A DNA stretch of 27,056 nt from Acidiparvus fluvialis (GCA_041263285.1 JBFSVS010000012.1:1-27056); one strand, 5' to 3'; shown: positions 1 through 10,501, counted from the stretch's first letter. Notes: a model not told the origin generated them from the sequence alone. Numbers and translations are program-made.

Positions 1-1
1 C

Positions 2-139
2 TCTTATAGTGATATTGCTAAAGAGTTTGATATGCACCATAGTACGGTCATGAATGCCATTGACTCCGTAAAGCAGCGAATGAGGAAAGATAATGATTTT
101 CACAAACTCGTGCACGCTTTGTTAAATACGGTTTACTAA
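2..139 (+). CDS. dnaA: Chromosomal replication initiator DnaA, C-terminal end (partial)
   Basis: Only the last 45 codons are in the window; the frame is open to the left edge and ends with TAA at 137-139. The peptide is the end of DnaA domain IV, the helix-turn-helix that reads DnaA boxes in double-stranded DNA. The segment HHSTVMNAIDSVK corresponds to the family signature around 'DHSTV', with His in place of the usual Asp, and is followed by the basic final helix. DnaA opens the origin and loads the replicative helicase. The identity is supported by dnaN, gyrB and gyrA downstream and by DnaA-box-like sequences before dnaN. The ATPase domain cannot be seen here. Confidence 0.9.
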   Translation, partial: SYSDIAKEFDMHHSTVMNAIDSVKQRMRKDNDFHKLVHALLNTVY

Positions 140-222
140 AGGGTGGATTATTTCATTGGGTTTGGGTTCGTAGTGGGATAAGAGTTGCCTTCGTTTGAGC
201 CATAAATACCAAGGTGGGTCTT

Positions 223-1017
223 ATGCATCGGCTATATTTTATGAGAACACATCAACTAACGCGACCCGATGGGCGGGCTTTCAAGCTCAAAACATATACA
301 CCTAAAATAAATCCTTTGGGTCTTGTGTTGATTTCACCGGGTGCAGGGGGGAGTGAAAATGGCTATTGGTACTTATCAGATTATTTTTCTAACCAGGGTT
401 ACGTGGTTGGCGTCATGGAACATCTTGAAAGTAATCTTGAGTCTCTGAGGGCCCACACCAAACACCAAGGTTTAAAGAAAGGTTTGATGGAGATGGTGAC
501 CGACCCCTTATCTTTTTGGGGCCGCATGATGGAAATTCAGGAGGTATTAAATTGGGCCGATGGTGTGGTAAGTGGTCCTAAAATCCTTGTGGGTCACTCA
601 ATGGGGGCTGCGACGGTCATGATGGAGGCGGGGGCTAAAAATAAGCTTAATTGCCTTGGTAAAGACCGTTTTGACGCGTACGTAGCGCTTTCTCCTCAGG
701 GACCGGGGTTGATTTTTCCTGAGGGTGCGTGGGTTGGTCTAAATAAACCCATGTTGTTAATTACTGGTACCAAAGATCATGAGTTGGATGGTGATTGGAC
801 GTCACGACTTCTCCCTTTTGAAAATATGAACCCGGGTACCCAGAAATGGTTGGGGGTTATTCAAGATGCTGATCATATGAGCTTAGCTGGAGTAGGGTTA
901 TCTAGAGAACCTGAGGGGTGTGTTTTAGAGTTAGTGGGTTTATTTTTTAAAAAAAATATAGGTTTAAAAGAAAATAAAACACCGCTTTTGGAGAAAATAA
1001 AACTCACAATAAAATAA
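223..1017 (+). CDS. Alpha/beta hydrolase, possibly dienelactone-hydrolase-like
   Basis: A 264-residue cytoplasmic protein with the alpha/beta hydrolase fold and no signal peptide or membrane segment. Counting from ATG 223, the nucleophile elbow GHSMGA places Ser126 as nucleophile; the acid is probably Asp185 in GTKDHE and the base His218 in DADHM. An SPGAGG segment near residue 40 suits the oxyanion-hole loop. I chose ATG 223 because AAGGTGG at 211-217 gives a good ribosome binding site five bases upstream; GTG 214 lies inside that site. The substrate cannot be inferred; esterase, lipase or dienelactone-hydrolase-like activity are all possible. Its place between dnaA and dnaN is unusual and need not reflect a replication role. 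The spacer before it (140-213) shows no clear signal. Confidence 0.8.
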   Translation: MHRLYFMRTHQLTRPDGRAFKLKTYTPKINPLGLVLISPGAGGSENGYWYLSDYFSNQGYVVGVMEHLESNLESLRAHTKHQGLKKGLMEMVTDPLSFWGRMMEIQEVLNWADGVVSGPKILVGHSMGAATVMMEAGAKNKLNCLGKDRFDAYVALSPQGPGLIFPEGAWVGLNKPMLLITGTKDHELDGDWTSRLLPFENMNPGTQKWLGVIQDADHMSLAGVGLSREPEGCVLELVGLFFKKNIGLKENKTPLLEKIKLTIK

Positions 1018-1018
1018 G

Positions 1019-1248
1019 TTTTCCACAATAAAATGCCTACTTTTGGGGACACCTTGGCTTGACAAAAGTGGGCTTAGGGGGGCTTTCCACAGGTTGTGGA
1101 AAACCCTTTGTTGACAATCCATTTTTGTAATCCAAGAAAACCCAAAAAACCCCTTGTTTTACAGGGGATTCACAATGAAATCCACATGCTGTATTTAACG
1201 CTTTTGTAGGTAAGATTAAGACTTAACCACTTGATCCACATGTCCACA
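1019..1248. other. oriC: Candidate replication origin region with clustered DnaA-box-like sites
   Basis: The spacer before dnaN carries repeated TCCACA motifs. TTTTCCACA at 1019-1027 (+) and at 1095-1103 (-) fit the relaxed DnaA-box consensus TTWTNCACA. Weaker variants are CTTTCCACA 1083-1091, GGATTCACA 1166-1174, AAATCCACA 1178-1186, TGATCCACA 1232-1240 and ATGTCCACA 1240-1248. The boxes at 1084-1091 and 1095-1102 form an inverted repeat with a 3-base gap. A/T-rich runs lie between the two groups (1121-1160). Known biology: oriC often lies beside dnaA or between dnaA and dnaN. Inference: this is the origin, or a DnaA-controlled dnaN promoter, or both. GC skew over the whole chromosome would be needed to tell. 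Confidence 0.55.
1169..1197 (+). promoter_or_regulatory. Possible sigma-70-type dnaN promoter overlapping DnaA-box-like sites
   Basis: TTCACA at 1169-1174 resembles a -35 element and lies 17 bases before TATTTA at 1192-1197, a poor -10 match. Box-like motifs overlap the -35 and sit in the spacer, which would allow DnaA to control dnaN. Two better TTGACA sequences at 1059 and 1111 have no usable -10 at the right distance. This is a weak call from spacing and partial matches only. Confidence 0.3.
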
Positions 1249-1275
1249 ACCACTCATCATCATCAAGGTGTATTA

Positions 1276-2409
1276 ATGAGTAATCAAATAAAGATAGGTA
1301 AAGAGAGATTAAGCAAAACCTTGGGTATTTTAAAGTACGCACTGGATCGTCGTGTCACCCTCCCCATCCTTCAGTATATTTTTATGAAAACCAACGGTAA
1401 GGAGTTGGTTTTAAAAGCAACCGACATGGATCTATCTTTTGAGGCCACCATCCCAATAGAGGGGCAGGGCGATTGGTCCATCACTGTACCCGGCCGAAAA
1501 TTTATTGACACAATTCAATCTTTTCCAACCACAGAACTAACCCTAGAGAGTACCAATAACTCTAATCGCCTATGGGTACGCGCTAAAGATATGAACTCTG
1601 AGCAGAATATCCAACCCAGCGATGGATACCCAGAATTACCCACTAATAATGGGAAATTAGCGCAAATCAAACTCCCCATTCAAAAATTAAAAGAAGCCAT
1701 TGGGTTAGCTTCGATCGCAGTCAGTCGAGACACCACCAAACCCACCATGGCGGCTGTTTTGCTTCATATTCAAAAAACCAATATTCGATTAGTAAGTACC
1801 GATGGTTTTCGACTAGCGATCGCTGAAATCCCCTGTGAAACAAAGATTAATGAAGAGGTAAAATTAGTTGTACCTCGGCGTGCGCTAGATTTGTTTCCAC
1901 AACTACTCACCAATGAAGGCGAAGTGGTTATTGCGTGGGACGCCACCACTTTATACATTGACCAACCCGGCCTTAAATTTTCCACCCGCCTAGTCAATGG
2001 AAATTTTCCCGCCTATGAAAAAGTCATCCCCCAAGAGCTACCCAAGAAAGTCCTTATAGATAGGGATCTTTTGAGTAAACGCCTCCGTTTTGTTGGCCTC
2101 AAAAAAGATGACTACAACAAAAATGTTCAACTTGTTTTTGCTTACCCAAATTTAAAAATTGTCTTCCAACATCCAGACGAAGGCACCAATCAAAGCACCC
2201 TTCCTTTTTCTGGTGAAGAACAAGCTTTTGAATTGGCTTTCAATATTGACTATCTCACCGAGATTCTCGATCGCCTTACCGGAGAAGATGTGGTATACCA
2301 ATTTAAGGATGAAATTGGGCAAGGCATCTTTACCAGTCCAAGCATAGAAGGCTTTGTGTTCCGTTATATTTTGATGCCGGTACGTTTCGCCAACCCAACC
2401 CCGGCCTAG
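1276..2409 (+). CDS. dnaN: DNA polymerase III beta subunit (sliding clamp)
   Basis: A 377-residue protein matching the sliding clamp in length and in its three-fold domain pattern. The ring-shaped dimer encircles DNA and tethers polymerase III and other enzymes. Visible family features are the start KIGKERLSKTLGILKYALDR, then LPILQYIFM, the ATDMDLSFEA strand, DGFRLAIAE near the middle, and the C-terminal end YILMPVRF, which matches the usual 'lmPmr' ending next to the partner-binding pocket. ATG 1276 is preferred: AAGGTG at 1265-1270 is a good ribosome binding site, and the protein then starts as clamps usually do. Starts at TTG 1231 or ATG 1240 would add a His-rich leader untypical of the family. 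gyrB follows after 39 bases, with no recF between. Confidence 0.96.
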   Translation: MSNQIKIGKERLSKTLGILKYALDRRVTLPILQYIFMKTNGKELVLKATDMDLSFEATIPIEGQGDWSITVPGRKFIDTIQSFPTTELTLESTNNSNRLWVRAKDMNSEQNIQPSDGYPELPTNNGKLAQIKLPIQKLKEAIGLASIAVSRDTTKPTMAAVLLHIQKTNIRLVSTDGFRLAIAEIPCETKINEEVKLVVPRRALDLFPQLLTNEGEVVIAWDATTLYIDQPGLKFSTRLVNGNFPAYEKVIPQELPKKVLIDRDLLSKRLRFVGLKKDDYNKNVQLVFAYPNLKIVFQHPDEGTNQSTLPFSGEEQAFELAFNIDYLTEILDRLTGEDVVYQFKDEIGQGIFTSPSIEGFVFRYILMPVRFANPTPA

Positions 2410-2448
2410 TTTTATTTCTCTCAACCCCTTCGAATCAAGCGAGTTTTG

Positions 2449-4986
<2,538 letters not shown>

Positions 4987-5001
4987 ACCTAAGAGAAACC
5001 T

Positions 5002-7617
5002 ATGTTAGAAATGAACCGGATTGAACCCCTCGATATCGAAAAAGAAATGAAACGGTCCTACTTGGACTATGCGATGTCGGTCATTATTGGGCGCGCCTTG
5101 CCCGATGTTCGCGATGGGCTAAAACCCGTCCACCGTCGCGTGCTTTACGCCATGAAAGCCAGTGGTAACGAGTGGAATCGGGGCTACCGAAAAAGCGCAC
5201 GAACCGTAGGAGACGTCATTGGTAAGTACCACCCCCATGGCGACTCTGCAGTCTATGACACGCTAGTTCGATTAGCTCAACCCTTCTCCCAGCGTCACGT
5301 CTTGATCGATGGGCAAGGGAATTTTGGCTCGATCGATGGCGATAGCGCAGCCGCAATGAGATACACCGAAGCGAGACTTTCGAGACTTTCGAATGAACTC
5401 ATGGAAGACATCAATCAAGAAACTGTAGATTTTGGCCCCAACTATGATGGGAACGAAGAAGAACCCCTAGTGCTGCCTGCCCGTTTCCCTAACCTATTGG
5501 TGAACGGTAGCCAAGGCATAGCAGTTGGGATGTCTACCAGCATCCCCCCCCATAATTTAGGCGAATGCATCAAGGCCCTGATCCATCTTATCGACAACCC
5601 CATGGCCGATCTCAGCCATCTGATGAAACACATCCCTGCCCCTGACTTTCCAGGGGGAGGCAAAATGCTGGGTACCGCGGGTGTGCTTGACGCATACCGA
5701 ACCGGCAAAGGGCGATGCGTGGTTCGTGCGAAGGCGCATACCGAGACCATCAAAATTAAAAACAAGGGAGAAGTTGAACAAATTATCTTTACCGAGCTCC
5801 CTTATCAAACTAACAAAGTTCGCGTCATAGAAAAAATTGTTGAGCTGATTAACGATAAGAAAATTGATGGCATTTCAGACATTAGAGATGAATCCGATCG
5901 AGAAGGGATTCGCTTAGTGATCGAAGTCAAGCGTAACGAACCGTCAGATATCGTGCTGAACCAACTCTATCAAATGACCGATCTTCAATCCTCGTTCCCC
6001 ATTAATCTATTGGCGATCGTCAATGGGCAACCTCGCGTTTGCACCCTTAAGGAAATCCTTGAAGAATTTATCGGTTTCCGTCGCGAAGTCGTCACGCGTC
6101 GTACCTTGTTCCAACTAAGAAAAGCCGAGGAAAGACACCACATTCTATTGGGATTGACCATTGCTTTAGACCACCTCGATGCAGTTATTAAATTGATCCG
6201 CGCATCCAAAACAGGGGACGAGGCCAAGGCCGGCCTAATGGAGGGACGGTTCGCTTCCGCCTCGGAAATCAAATCAGACCCCACTCTAAAATTAAGCGAT
6301 AAGCAAGCCCAAGCTATTTTGGATATGAGACTGCAACGTCTCACAGGGCTAGAAAGACAAAAAATTATTGACGAGCGCCTAGAAGTAGAAAGCACCATTG
6401 AGGAATTGAAATCAATTTTAGCGAATGAAAAAAAATTATTAGGCGTGATTAAAACAGAATTGACCGAAGTCTCCAAAATGTTTGCGGATCCTCGTCGAAC
6501 AGAAATCACCCACGACACCGGCGACATCCGGATGGAAGACGTGATTCCAGATGACCCCATGGTGGTCACTGTGTCGCAAACGGGTTACATTAAGCGTACT
6601 GATCTCAATAATTACAGACGCCAGCGTCGCGGCGGCAAGGGCAAAATCGGGATGAAAACTAAAGACGAAGATTTTGTCGCACAACTTTTCATCACGAAAG
6701 CGCACGATACACTCATGGCGTTTACGGACCGCGGTTACGTGTATGCTTTGAAGGTTTACGAAATTCCAGAAGCAGCTGCTAACACTCGGGGGAAGCATTT
6801 TAAAAACCTCATTTCACTTAAAGAGGGTGAGAGCGTTGTCACATTGATGCCCATTAAGGAATTCTCTGAGGGCATGAATCTGGTTTTTGCAACGGCCAAT
6901 GGAACCGTTAAGAAGACCACCTTGAGTGCTTACGCCAATATTCGAAGCAACGGTCTTATTGCTCTAACCATTGAGGAAGGCGACCGACTGGTGGCCGTAC
7001 GTTCATCAAACGGCAAACAGCAAATTGTACTGGGTACAGCCCACGGTAAGGCTACGCGCTTTAGCGAAGAAGAAGTCCGGGCTACAGGAAGACCCTCGAT
7101 GGGAGTTCGGGGTATCAAAGTGGCCAAAGGTGATTATGTGGTGGATATGGAAGTAGCCAATTCTTTGCCTGATCTACCCGAAGGAAAAGAGGCCGATGAA
7201 AGCACCGCTAAACACGGGCTTCTCTTAACGATTACTGACCGAGGCTATGGTAAATCCAGCTTGCTACAAGATTACAGTCTGATCCATCGTGGGGGGTCGG
7301 GGGTTATTAATATCAAACTCAACCCCAAGAAAAACGGCTCATCTGTGGTGGGCTTCAAACTCGTTCTGCCCGGAGAGGGCTGTCTTCTGATTACCCAAGA
7401 AGGCATGGCGATTCGATTTGGGGTTGAGGATATCCGCCGGACAGGGCGTAACACCCAAGGGGTTCGAGTCCATAACGTTTCTTCAGAGACCGACAAAGTG
7501 GTGGCCATGGCTAAAATTGATGCCTCCGCTCATGCCCTTGATGAATCAGACGAAGAAGACGACCTAGATATCGAGACTACTTCCACGGGCACCCCCCTTG
7601 GGATCGAAGAGCAATAG
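5002..7617 (+). CDS. gyrA: DNA gyrase subunit A
   Basis: An 871-residue breakage-reunion subunit of gyrase. The active-site Tyr is Tyr121 in AAMRYTE. The quinolone-determining segment KYHPHGDSAVYD has Ser82 and Asp86, equivalent to E. coli Ser83 and Asp87, so no classical resistance substitution is present there. The C-terminal DNA-wrapping domain starts near residue 510 and carries a GyrA box QRRGGKG at 541-547, marking it as true gyrase rather than topoisomerase IV. The protein ends in an acidic tail (DESDEEDDLDIE), known in several gyrases as a modulator of supercoiling. It is probably co-transcribed with gyrB, and a strong hairpin terminator follows. Confidence 0.98.
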   Translation: MLEMNRIEPLDIEKEMKRSYLDYAMSVIIGRALPDVRDGLKPVHRRVLYAMKASGNEWNRGYRKSARTVGDVIGKYHPHGDSAVYDTLVRLAQPFSQRHVLIDGQGNFGSIDGDSAAAMRYTEARLSRLSNELMEDINQETVDFGPNYDGNEEEPLVLPARFPNLLVNGSQGIAVGMSTSIPPHNLGECIKALIHLIDNPMADLSHLMKHIPAPDFPGGGKMLGTAGVLDAYRTGKGRCVVRAKAHTETIKIKNKGEVEQIIFTELPYQTNKVRVIEKIVELINDKKIDGISDIRDESDREGIRLVIEVKRNEPSDIVLNQLYQMTDLQSSFPINLLAIVNGQPRVCTLKEILEEFIGFRREVVTRRTLFQLRKAEERHHILLGLTIALDHLDAVIKLIRASKTGDEAKAGLMEGRFASASEIKSDPTLKLSDKQAQAILDMRLQRLTGLERQKIIDERLEVESTIEELKSILANEKKLLGVIKTELTEVSKMFADPRRTEITHDTGDIRMEDVIPDDPMVVTVSQTGYIKRTDLNNYRRQRRGGKGKIGMKTKDEDFVAQLFITKAHDTLMAFTDRGYVYALKVYEIPEAAANTRGKHFKNLISLKEGESVVTLMPIKEFSEGMNLVFATANGTVKKTTLSAYANIRSNGLIALTIEEGDRLVAVRSSNGKQQIVLGTAHGKATRFSEEEVRATGRPSMGVRGIKVAKGDYVVDMEVANSLPDLPEGKEADESTAKHGLLLTITDRGYGKSSLLQDYSLIHRGGSGVINIKLNPKKNGSSVVGFKLVLPGEGCLLITQEGMAIRFGVEDIRRTGRNTQGVRVHNVSSETDKVVAMAKIDASAHALDESDEEDDLDIETTSTGTPLGIEEQ

Positions 7618-7636
7618 GCCCTTCCCTCTAAGAGCC

Positions 7637-7679
7637 AAAACCCCTCGACCGTTCCACATGGAACACCGAGGGGTTTTTT
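7637..7679. terminator. Bidirectional rho-independent terminator between gyrA and glyA
   Basis: CCCCTCG at 7641-7647 pairs with CGAGGGG at 7667-7673, extended by AAAA/TTTT. On the plus strand it is followed by TTTTTT (7674-7679), serving gyrA; on the minus strand it is followed by TTTT, serving glyA. An inner stem GTTCCA/TGGAAC at the tip is the parS-like palindrome listed separately, so the hairpin has two stacked stems with a small internal bulge. It sits between two convergent genes. Confidence 0.88.
7650..7665. promoter_or_regulatory. parS: parS-like ParB binding site 1, inside the gyrA/glyA terminator
   Basis: CGTTCCACATGGAACA closely resembles the bacterial parS site TGTTTCACGTGAAACA, and even more the GTTCCACGTGGAAC form recalled from Myxococcus. 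The arms GTTCCA and TGGAAC are exact inverted repeats around a CA centre. It matches the reverse complement of the site at 8944-8959 at 15 of 16 positions. ParB binds parS and spreads to build the origin-segregation complex, and parS sites normally lie near oriC, which fits about 6.5 kb from the DnaA boxes. The arms may partly be explained by terminator structure, but the second copy outside any terminator argues for a binding site. Confidence 0.62.
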
Positions 7680-8916
7680 ATTGGGGGATGGGAAATTGTT
7701 GAGTGAGACCCAACACCTCTGAGCGTATCTGGCGAATGGAGGCTTCCTTCTCGGGCTCTACAAGGACCCGATGGATCCAACCGCCAACCTGAGCCATTTC
7801 GGGAATCCCCATTCCTCGAGTTGTTATTGCTGGAGTACCTAAGCGAATACCACTAGGCTTCATGGGGGGGTTTGGATCAAACGGGATGCCGTTTTTATTA
7901 ATGGTAATACCAGCTAAATCAAGGGCTTTTTCCGCGACCGAGCCCAAAACACCCTTAGCGAAGACGTCCACTAAAATTAAGTGATTATCGGTTCCGCCGC
8001 TTACAATACGCCACCCTTTTTCTTGAAGGCACTGAGACAGAGCCTTGGCATTCTCCACCACTTTCCCGCTGTAGGACTTAAAAGAGGGGTCCATTGCTTC
8101 TTTAAAAGCAATAGCTTTCGCGGCTACCATGTGCATTAAAGGCCCGCCTTGGACCCCGGGGAAGAGACTCCGATCAAGCGCTTTTGCGTGGACCTCCTTG
8201 CATAAAACCAAGCCACCCCTGGGACCCCTTAGGGTTTTGTGGGTTGTGGTGGTAACAAAATCTGCAAAAGGCACTGGGGACGGGTGGTGTCCTGACGCCA
8301 CTAGGCCAGCAATATGGGCCATATCAACCATCAAAAGAGCCCCTACTTCATCGGCGATCTCTTTGAAAAGCCTAAAATCCCAATGCCTCGAGTAGGCACT
8401 TGCTCCCGCTACAATCATCCGAGGTTTGTGCTCGCGGGCTAGGGACCGCACTTCATCCATATCTAAAAGCTCATCGTCTTTACGAACATGGTAACTTTTG
8501 AAGTTGTAAAGCATTCCACTACTGTTTAGTGGGTGCCCGTGGGTCAAATGACCTCCATGGGCTAAATCTAGGCCCAGAAGGGTGTCCCCAGGCTTAAGGA
8601 CGCTGAAATAGACGGCCATATTGGCTTGGGCACCGCTGTGTGGCTGAACATTGGCATGTTCTGCGTTGTAGAGTCGTTTAGCCCTTTCAATGGCCAGTTT
8701 TTCCATATCGTCCACATGTTCACATCCCCCGTAATATCGTCGGCCAGGGTAGCCCTCCGCATATTTATTAGTAAAATGGGACCCCATAGCCTCTAAAACA
8801 GCCTTGGAGGCGTAATTTTCAGAAGCAATCATTTCTAGATGATCCTGTTGCCTTGCAATCTCCCCCCGAAGAGATGCAAAGATTTCAGAGTCTTGTCGTT
8901 GGATATTCTCGTACAT
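7678..8916 (-). CDS. glyA: Serine hydroxymethyltransferase
   Basis: A 412-residue PLP enzyme interconverting serine plus tetrahydrofolate with glycine plus 5,10-methylene-tetrahydrofolate. The length is typical. Visible motifs are SENYAS near residue 34, EGYPGRRYYGG, NVQPHSGAQAN around 90, DMAHIAGLVASG with the PLP-contacting Asp/His near 198-201, and the Schiff-base Lys227 in TTTTHKTLRGPRGG. A strong Shine-Dalgarno AGGAGGT lies five bases before the ATG at 8916. The gene diverges from purB and converges on gyrA, with the shared terminator overlapping its stop region. Its methylene-tetrahydrofolate product supports purine synthesis and ThyX-dependent dTMP synthesis encoded nearby. Regulation is probably through the palindromes in the divergent spacer. 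Confidence 0.97.
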   Translation of the reverse strand: MYENIQRQDSEIFASLRGEIARQQDHLEMIASENYASKAVLEAMGSHFTNKYAEGYPGRRYYGGCEHVDDMEKLAIERAKRLYNAEHANVQPHSGAQANMAVYFSVLKPGDTLLGLDLAHGGHLTHGHPLNSSGMLYNFKSYHVRKDDELLDMDEVRSLAREHKPRMIVAGASAYSRHWDFRLFKEIADEVGALLMVDMAHIAGLVASGHHPSPVPFADFVTTTTHKTLRGPRGGLVLCKEVHAKALDRSLFPGVQGGPLMHMVAAKAIAFKEAMDPSFKSYSGKVVENAKALSQCLQEKGWRIVSGGTDNHLILVDVFAKGVLGSVAEKALDLAGITINKNGIPFDPNPPMKPSGIRLGTPAITTRGMGIPEMAQVGGWIHRVLVEPEKEASIRQIRSEVLGLTQQFPIPQ

Positions 8917-8942
8917 GGGGACCTCCTAAGGGGTTGGGATAG

Positions 8943-8960
8943 GTGTTCCATGTGGAACAC
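8943..8960. promoter_or_regulatory. parS: parS-like ParB binding site 2, upstream of glyA
   Basis: GTGTTCCATGTGGAACAC has exact 8-base arms (GTGTTCCA and TGGAACAC) around a TG centre. The 16-base core TGTTCCATGTGGAACA (8944-8959) differs from TGTTCCACGTGGAACA at one central base, and its reverse complement matches site 1 at 15 of 16 bases. It lies 27 bases upstream of the glyA start, next to tandem operators, with no T-run or terminator role, which supports a protein-binding function. A local regulator of glyA is an alternative. Confidence 0.65.
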
Positions 8961-8968
8961 TTTTTAAT

Positions 8969-9007
8969 TACGAAAAGTTTCGTAGTTTACATACGAAATA
9001 TTTCGTA
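8969..9007. promoter_or_regulatory. Two tandem 16-bp operators (TACGAAA-N2-TTTCGTA) in the glyA/purB spacer
   Basis: TACGAAAAGTTTCGTA (8969-8984) and TACGAAATATTTCGTA (8992-9007) are two copies of the same inverted repeat, differing only in the central two bases, with starts 23 bases apart and a 7-base spacer. Such paired palindromes are typical of a dimeric repressor binding two sites. They lie between divergent glyA and purB, both linked to one-carbon and purine metabolism, and resemble the 16-bp layout (not the sequence) of the E. coli PurR operator. The regulator is unknown and no regulator gene is in the window. Confidence 0.7.
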
Positions 9008-9052
9008 ATAGATCAAGTTGGAGATGGCCGCAACTCACCTCATAATAGAAGT

Positions 9053-10501
9053 ATGCCCTTTCTTCCGGATGCCCACGATAGCGCCCTTTCTGGGTTTGAA
9101 AATCCCCTAGCTTCTCGTTATGCCAGTTCGCGTATGAGTGCCCTGTTTTCAACACTTTACAGGCAAAAAACATGGCGCCGGCTTTGGGTATTACTGGCTG
9201 AATGTGAATCCAAAATGGGTCTTACAATTAGCCCCCAACAACTCGCTGCTATGAAGGCTACCCAAGATCAGGTGGACTTACCTTTGATCGCTGAGTATGA
9301 AAAAAAATTGAGGCATGACGTCATGGCAGCGATTCACGCGTGGGGCGAACAGATTCCCGATGCCCGAGGCGTGATTCATTTAGGTGCCACTAGTTGTTTT
9401 GTAACTGATAATGGCGACACCTTAATTGCCCGCGAGGCCTTGACCCTGGTTCGCCAAAGAATTCAAAGCGTCCTCTTGGCTCTGCGAACCTTTGCCCTTC
9501 GCCACGCAAGTTTGCCCACCCTAGGGTATACCCATTTTCAACCCGCACAGCCCACCACGGTTGGCAAACGAGCGACTCTATGGGCGCAAGATCTCGCTTT
9601 AGACCTAGAAGATTTGGACCACCTTTTAAACACACTTCCTCTCCGCGGCCTAAAAGGTGCAACGGGAACCCAAGCGAGCTTCGTAGAACTTTTTGGTGGC
9701 GATAAAGAGAAAGCCCAAGAACTCGAAAATATTTTTTCTAAGCAATTGGGCGTGCCCGTTATTGCCGTCAGCGGACAGACCTCAACCCGAAAACTTGAAG
9801 ATCGAATCGGGCAAGTGTTGTGTGGGGTTGCAAGCAGTGCAAGTAAATTTGCAAACGACATCCGTTTGTTACAACACATGAGAGAGATCGAAGAACCCTT
9901 TGGTAAAGACCAAATTGGTTCGAGTGCAATGCCCTATAAACGCAATCCAATGCGCTCAGAACGCATCGTCAGCCTTGCCCGTTTTGTCGTAGGCTTACTG
10001 CCTAGTACCTACCAAACCTCCTCCAATCAATGGCTCGAAAGAACGCTTGATGACAGTGCGCACAGACGCCTCACAATTTCACAAGGTTTTCTTGCCATCG
10101 ATGCAATCTTAATTCTTTACCAAAATATTGCCGAGGGGTTGGTCGTTCATACATCCATGATTGACGCGAATCTTCGCCGGGAACTTCCGTTTTTATGTGC
10201 CGAAATCCTGTTAATGGAAGCTACCCAACGTGGGGGGGACCGCCAAGCGCTTCATGCCAAATTTAGAACAAGTGCTCTTCAATCTGCGGAAGAAATTCGC
10301 CACGGTAAACCCAATCCCCTTCTTGCGCTCCTTGCAGAAGATCCATCGTGGGGACTGGGGATTAGCGATATTGAATCACTCCTTAAGCCAGAGCGTTTGG
10401 TAGGCCGGGCCCCCGAACAGACGGCTGAATTTATCGAAAAGGTCCTGAACCCAATTCTGGCTAACTTCAAACCGCTTGCTCCTGAAAGCCCCCGTGTTTA
10501 A
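9053..10501 (+). CDS. purB: Adenylosuccinate lyase
   Basis: A 482-residue member of the fumarase/aspartase superfamily. It releases fumarate from SAICAR and from adenylosuccinate, acting twice in purine synthesis. The family signature GSSAMPYKRNPMRSE is at residues 289-303 and includes the mobile catalytic loop serine. Other conserved parts are HLGATSCFVTDN near 109, with the general-acid region GYTHFQPAQPTT around His161. The length and the SAMPYKRNP form favour PurB over argininosuccinate lyase or fumarase. ATG 9053 is the start; the ribosome binding site is weak. The gene lies just downstream of the tandem operators, and the next gene begins 12 bases after its stop, so purB probably heads a three-gene operon. 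Confidence 0.95.
   Translation: MPFLPDAHDSALSGFENPLASRYASSRMSALFSTLYRQKTWRRLWVLLAECESKMGLTISPQQLAAMKATQDQVDLPLIAEYEKKLRHDVMAAIHAWGEQIPDARGVIHLGATSCFVTDNGDTLIAREALTLVRQRIQSVLLALRTFALRHASLPTLGYTHFQPAQPTTVGKRATLWAQDLALDLEDLDHLLNTLPLRGLKGATGTQASFVELFGGDKEKAQELENIFSKQLGVPVIAVSGQTSTRKLEDRIGQVLCGVASSASKFANDIRLLQHMREIEEPFGKDQIGSSAMPYKRNPMRSERIVSLARFVVGLLPSTYQTSSNQWLERTLDDSAHRRLTISQGFLAIDAILILYQNIAEGLVVHTSMIDANLRRELPFLCAEILLMEATQRGGDRQALHAKFRTSALQSAEEIRHGKPNPLLALLAEDPSWGLGISDIESLLKPERLVGRAPEQTAEFIEKVLNPILANFKPLAPESPRV

Noticed and set aside
1059..1116. Two TTGACA sequences as -35 elements before dnaN
   Set aside because: No acceptable -10 hexamer 16-18 bases downstream of either.
7772..8395. Open frame on the plus strand opposite glyA
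   Set aside because: Overlaps the firmly identified glyA; no ribosome binding site or recognisable product.
9305..9316. CATGACGTCATG palindrome inside purB
   Set aside because: A single short palindrome in coding sequence, explained by the codons; no second copy or regulatory position.
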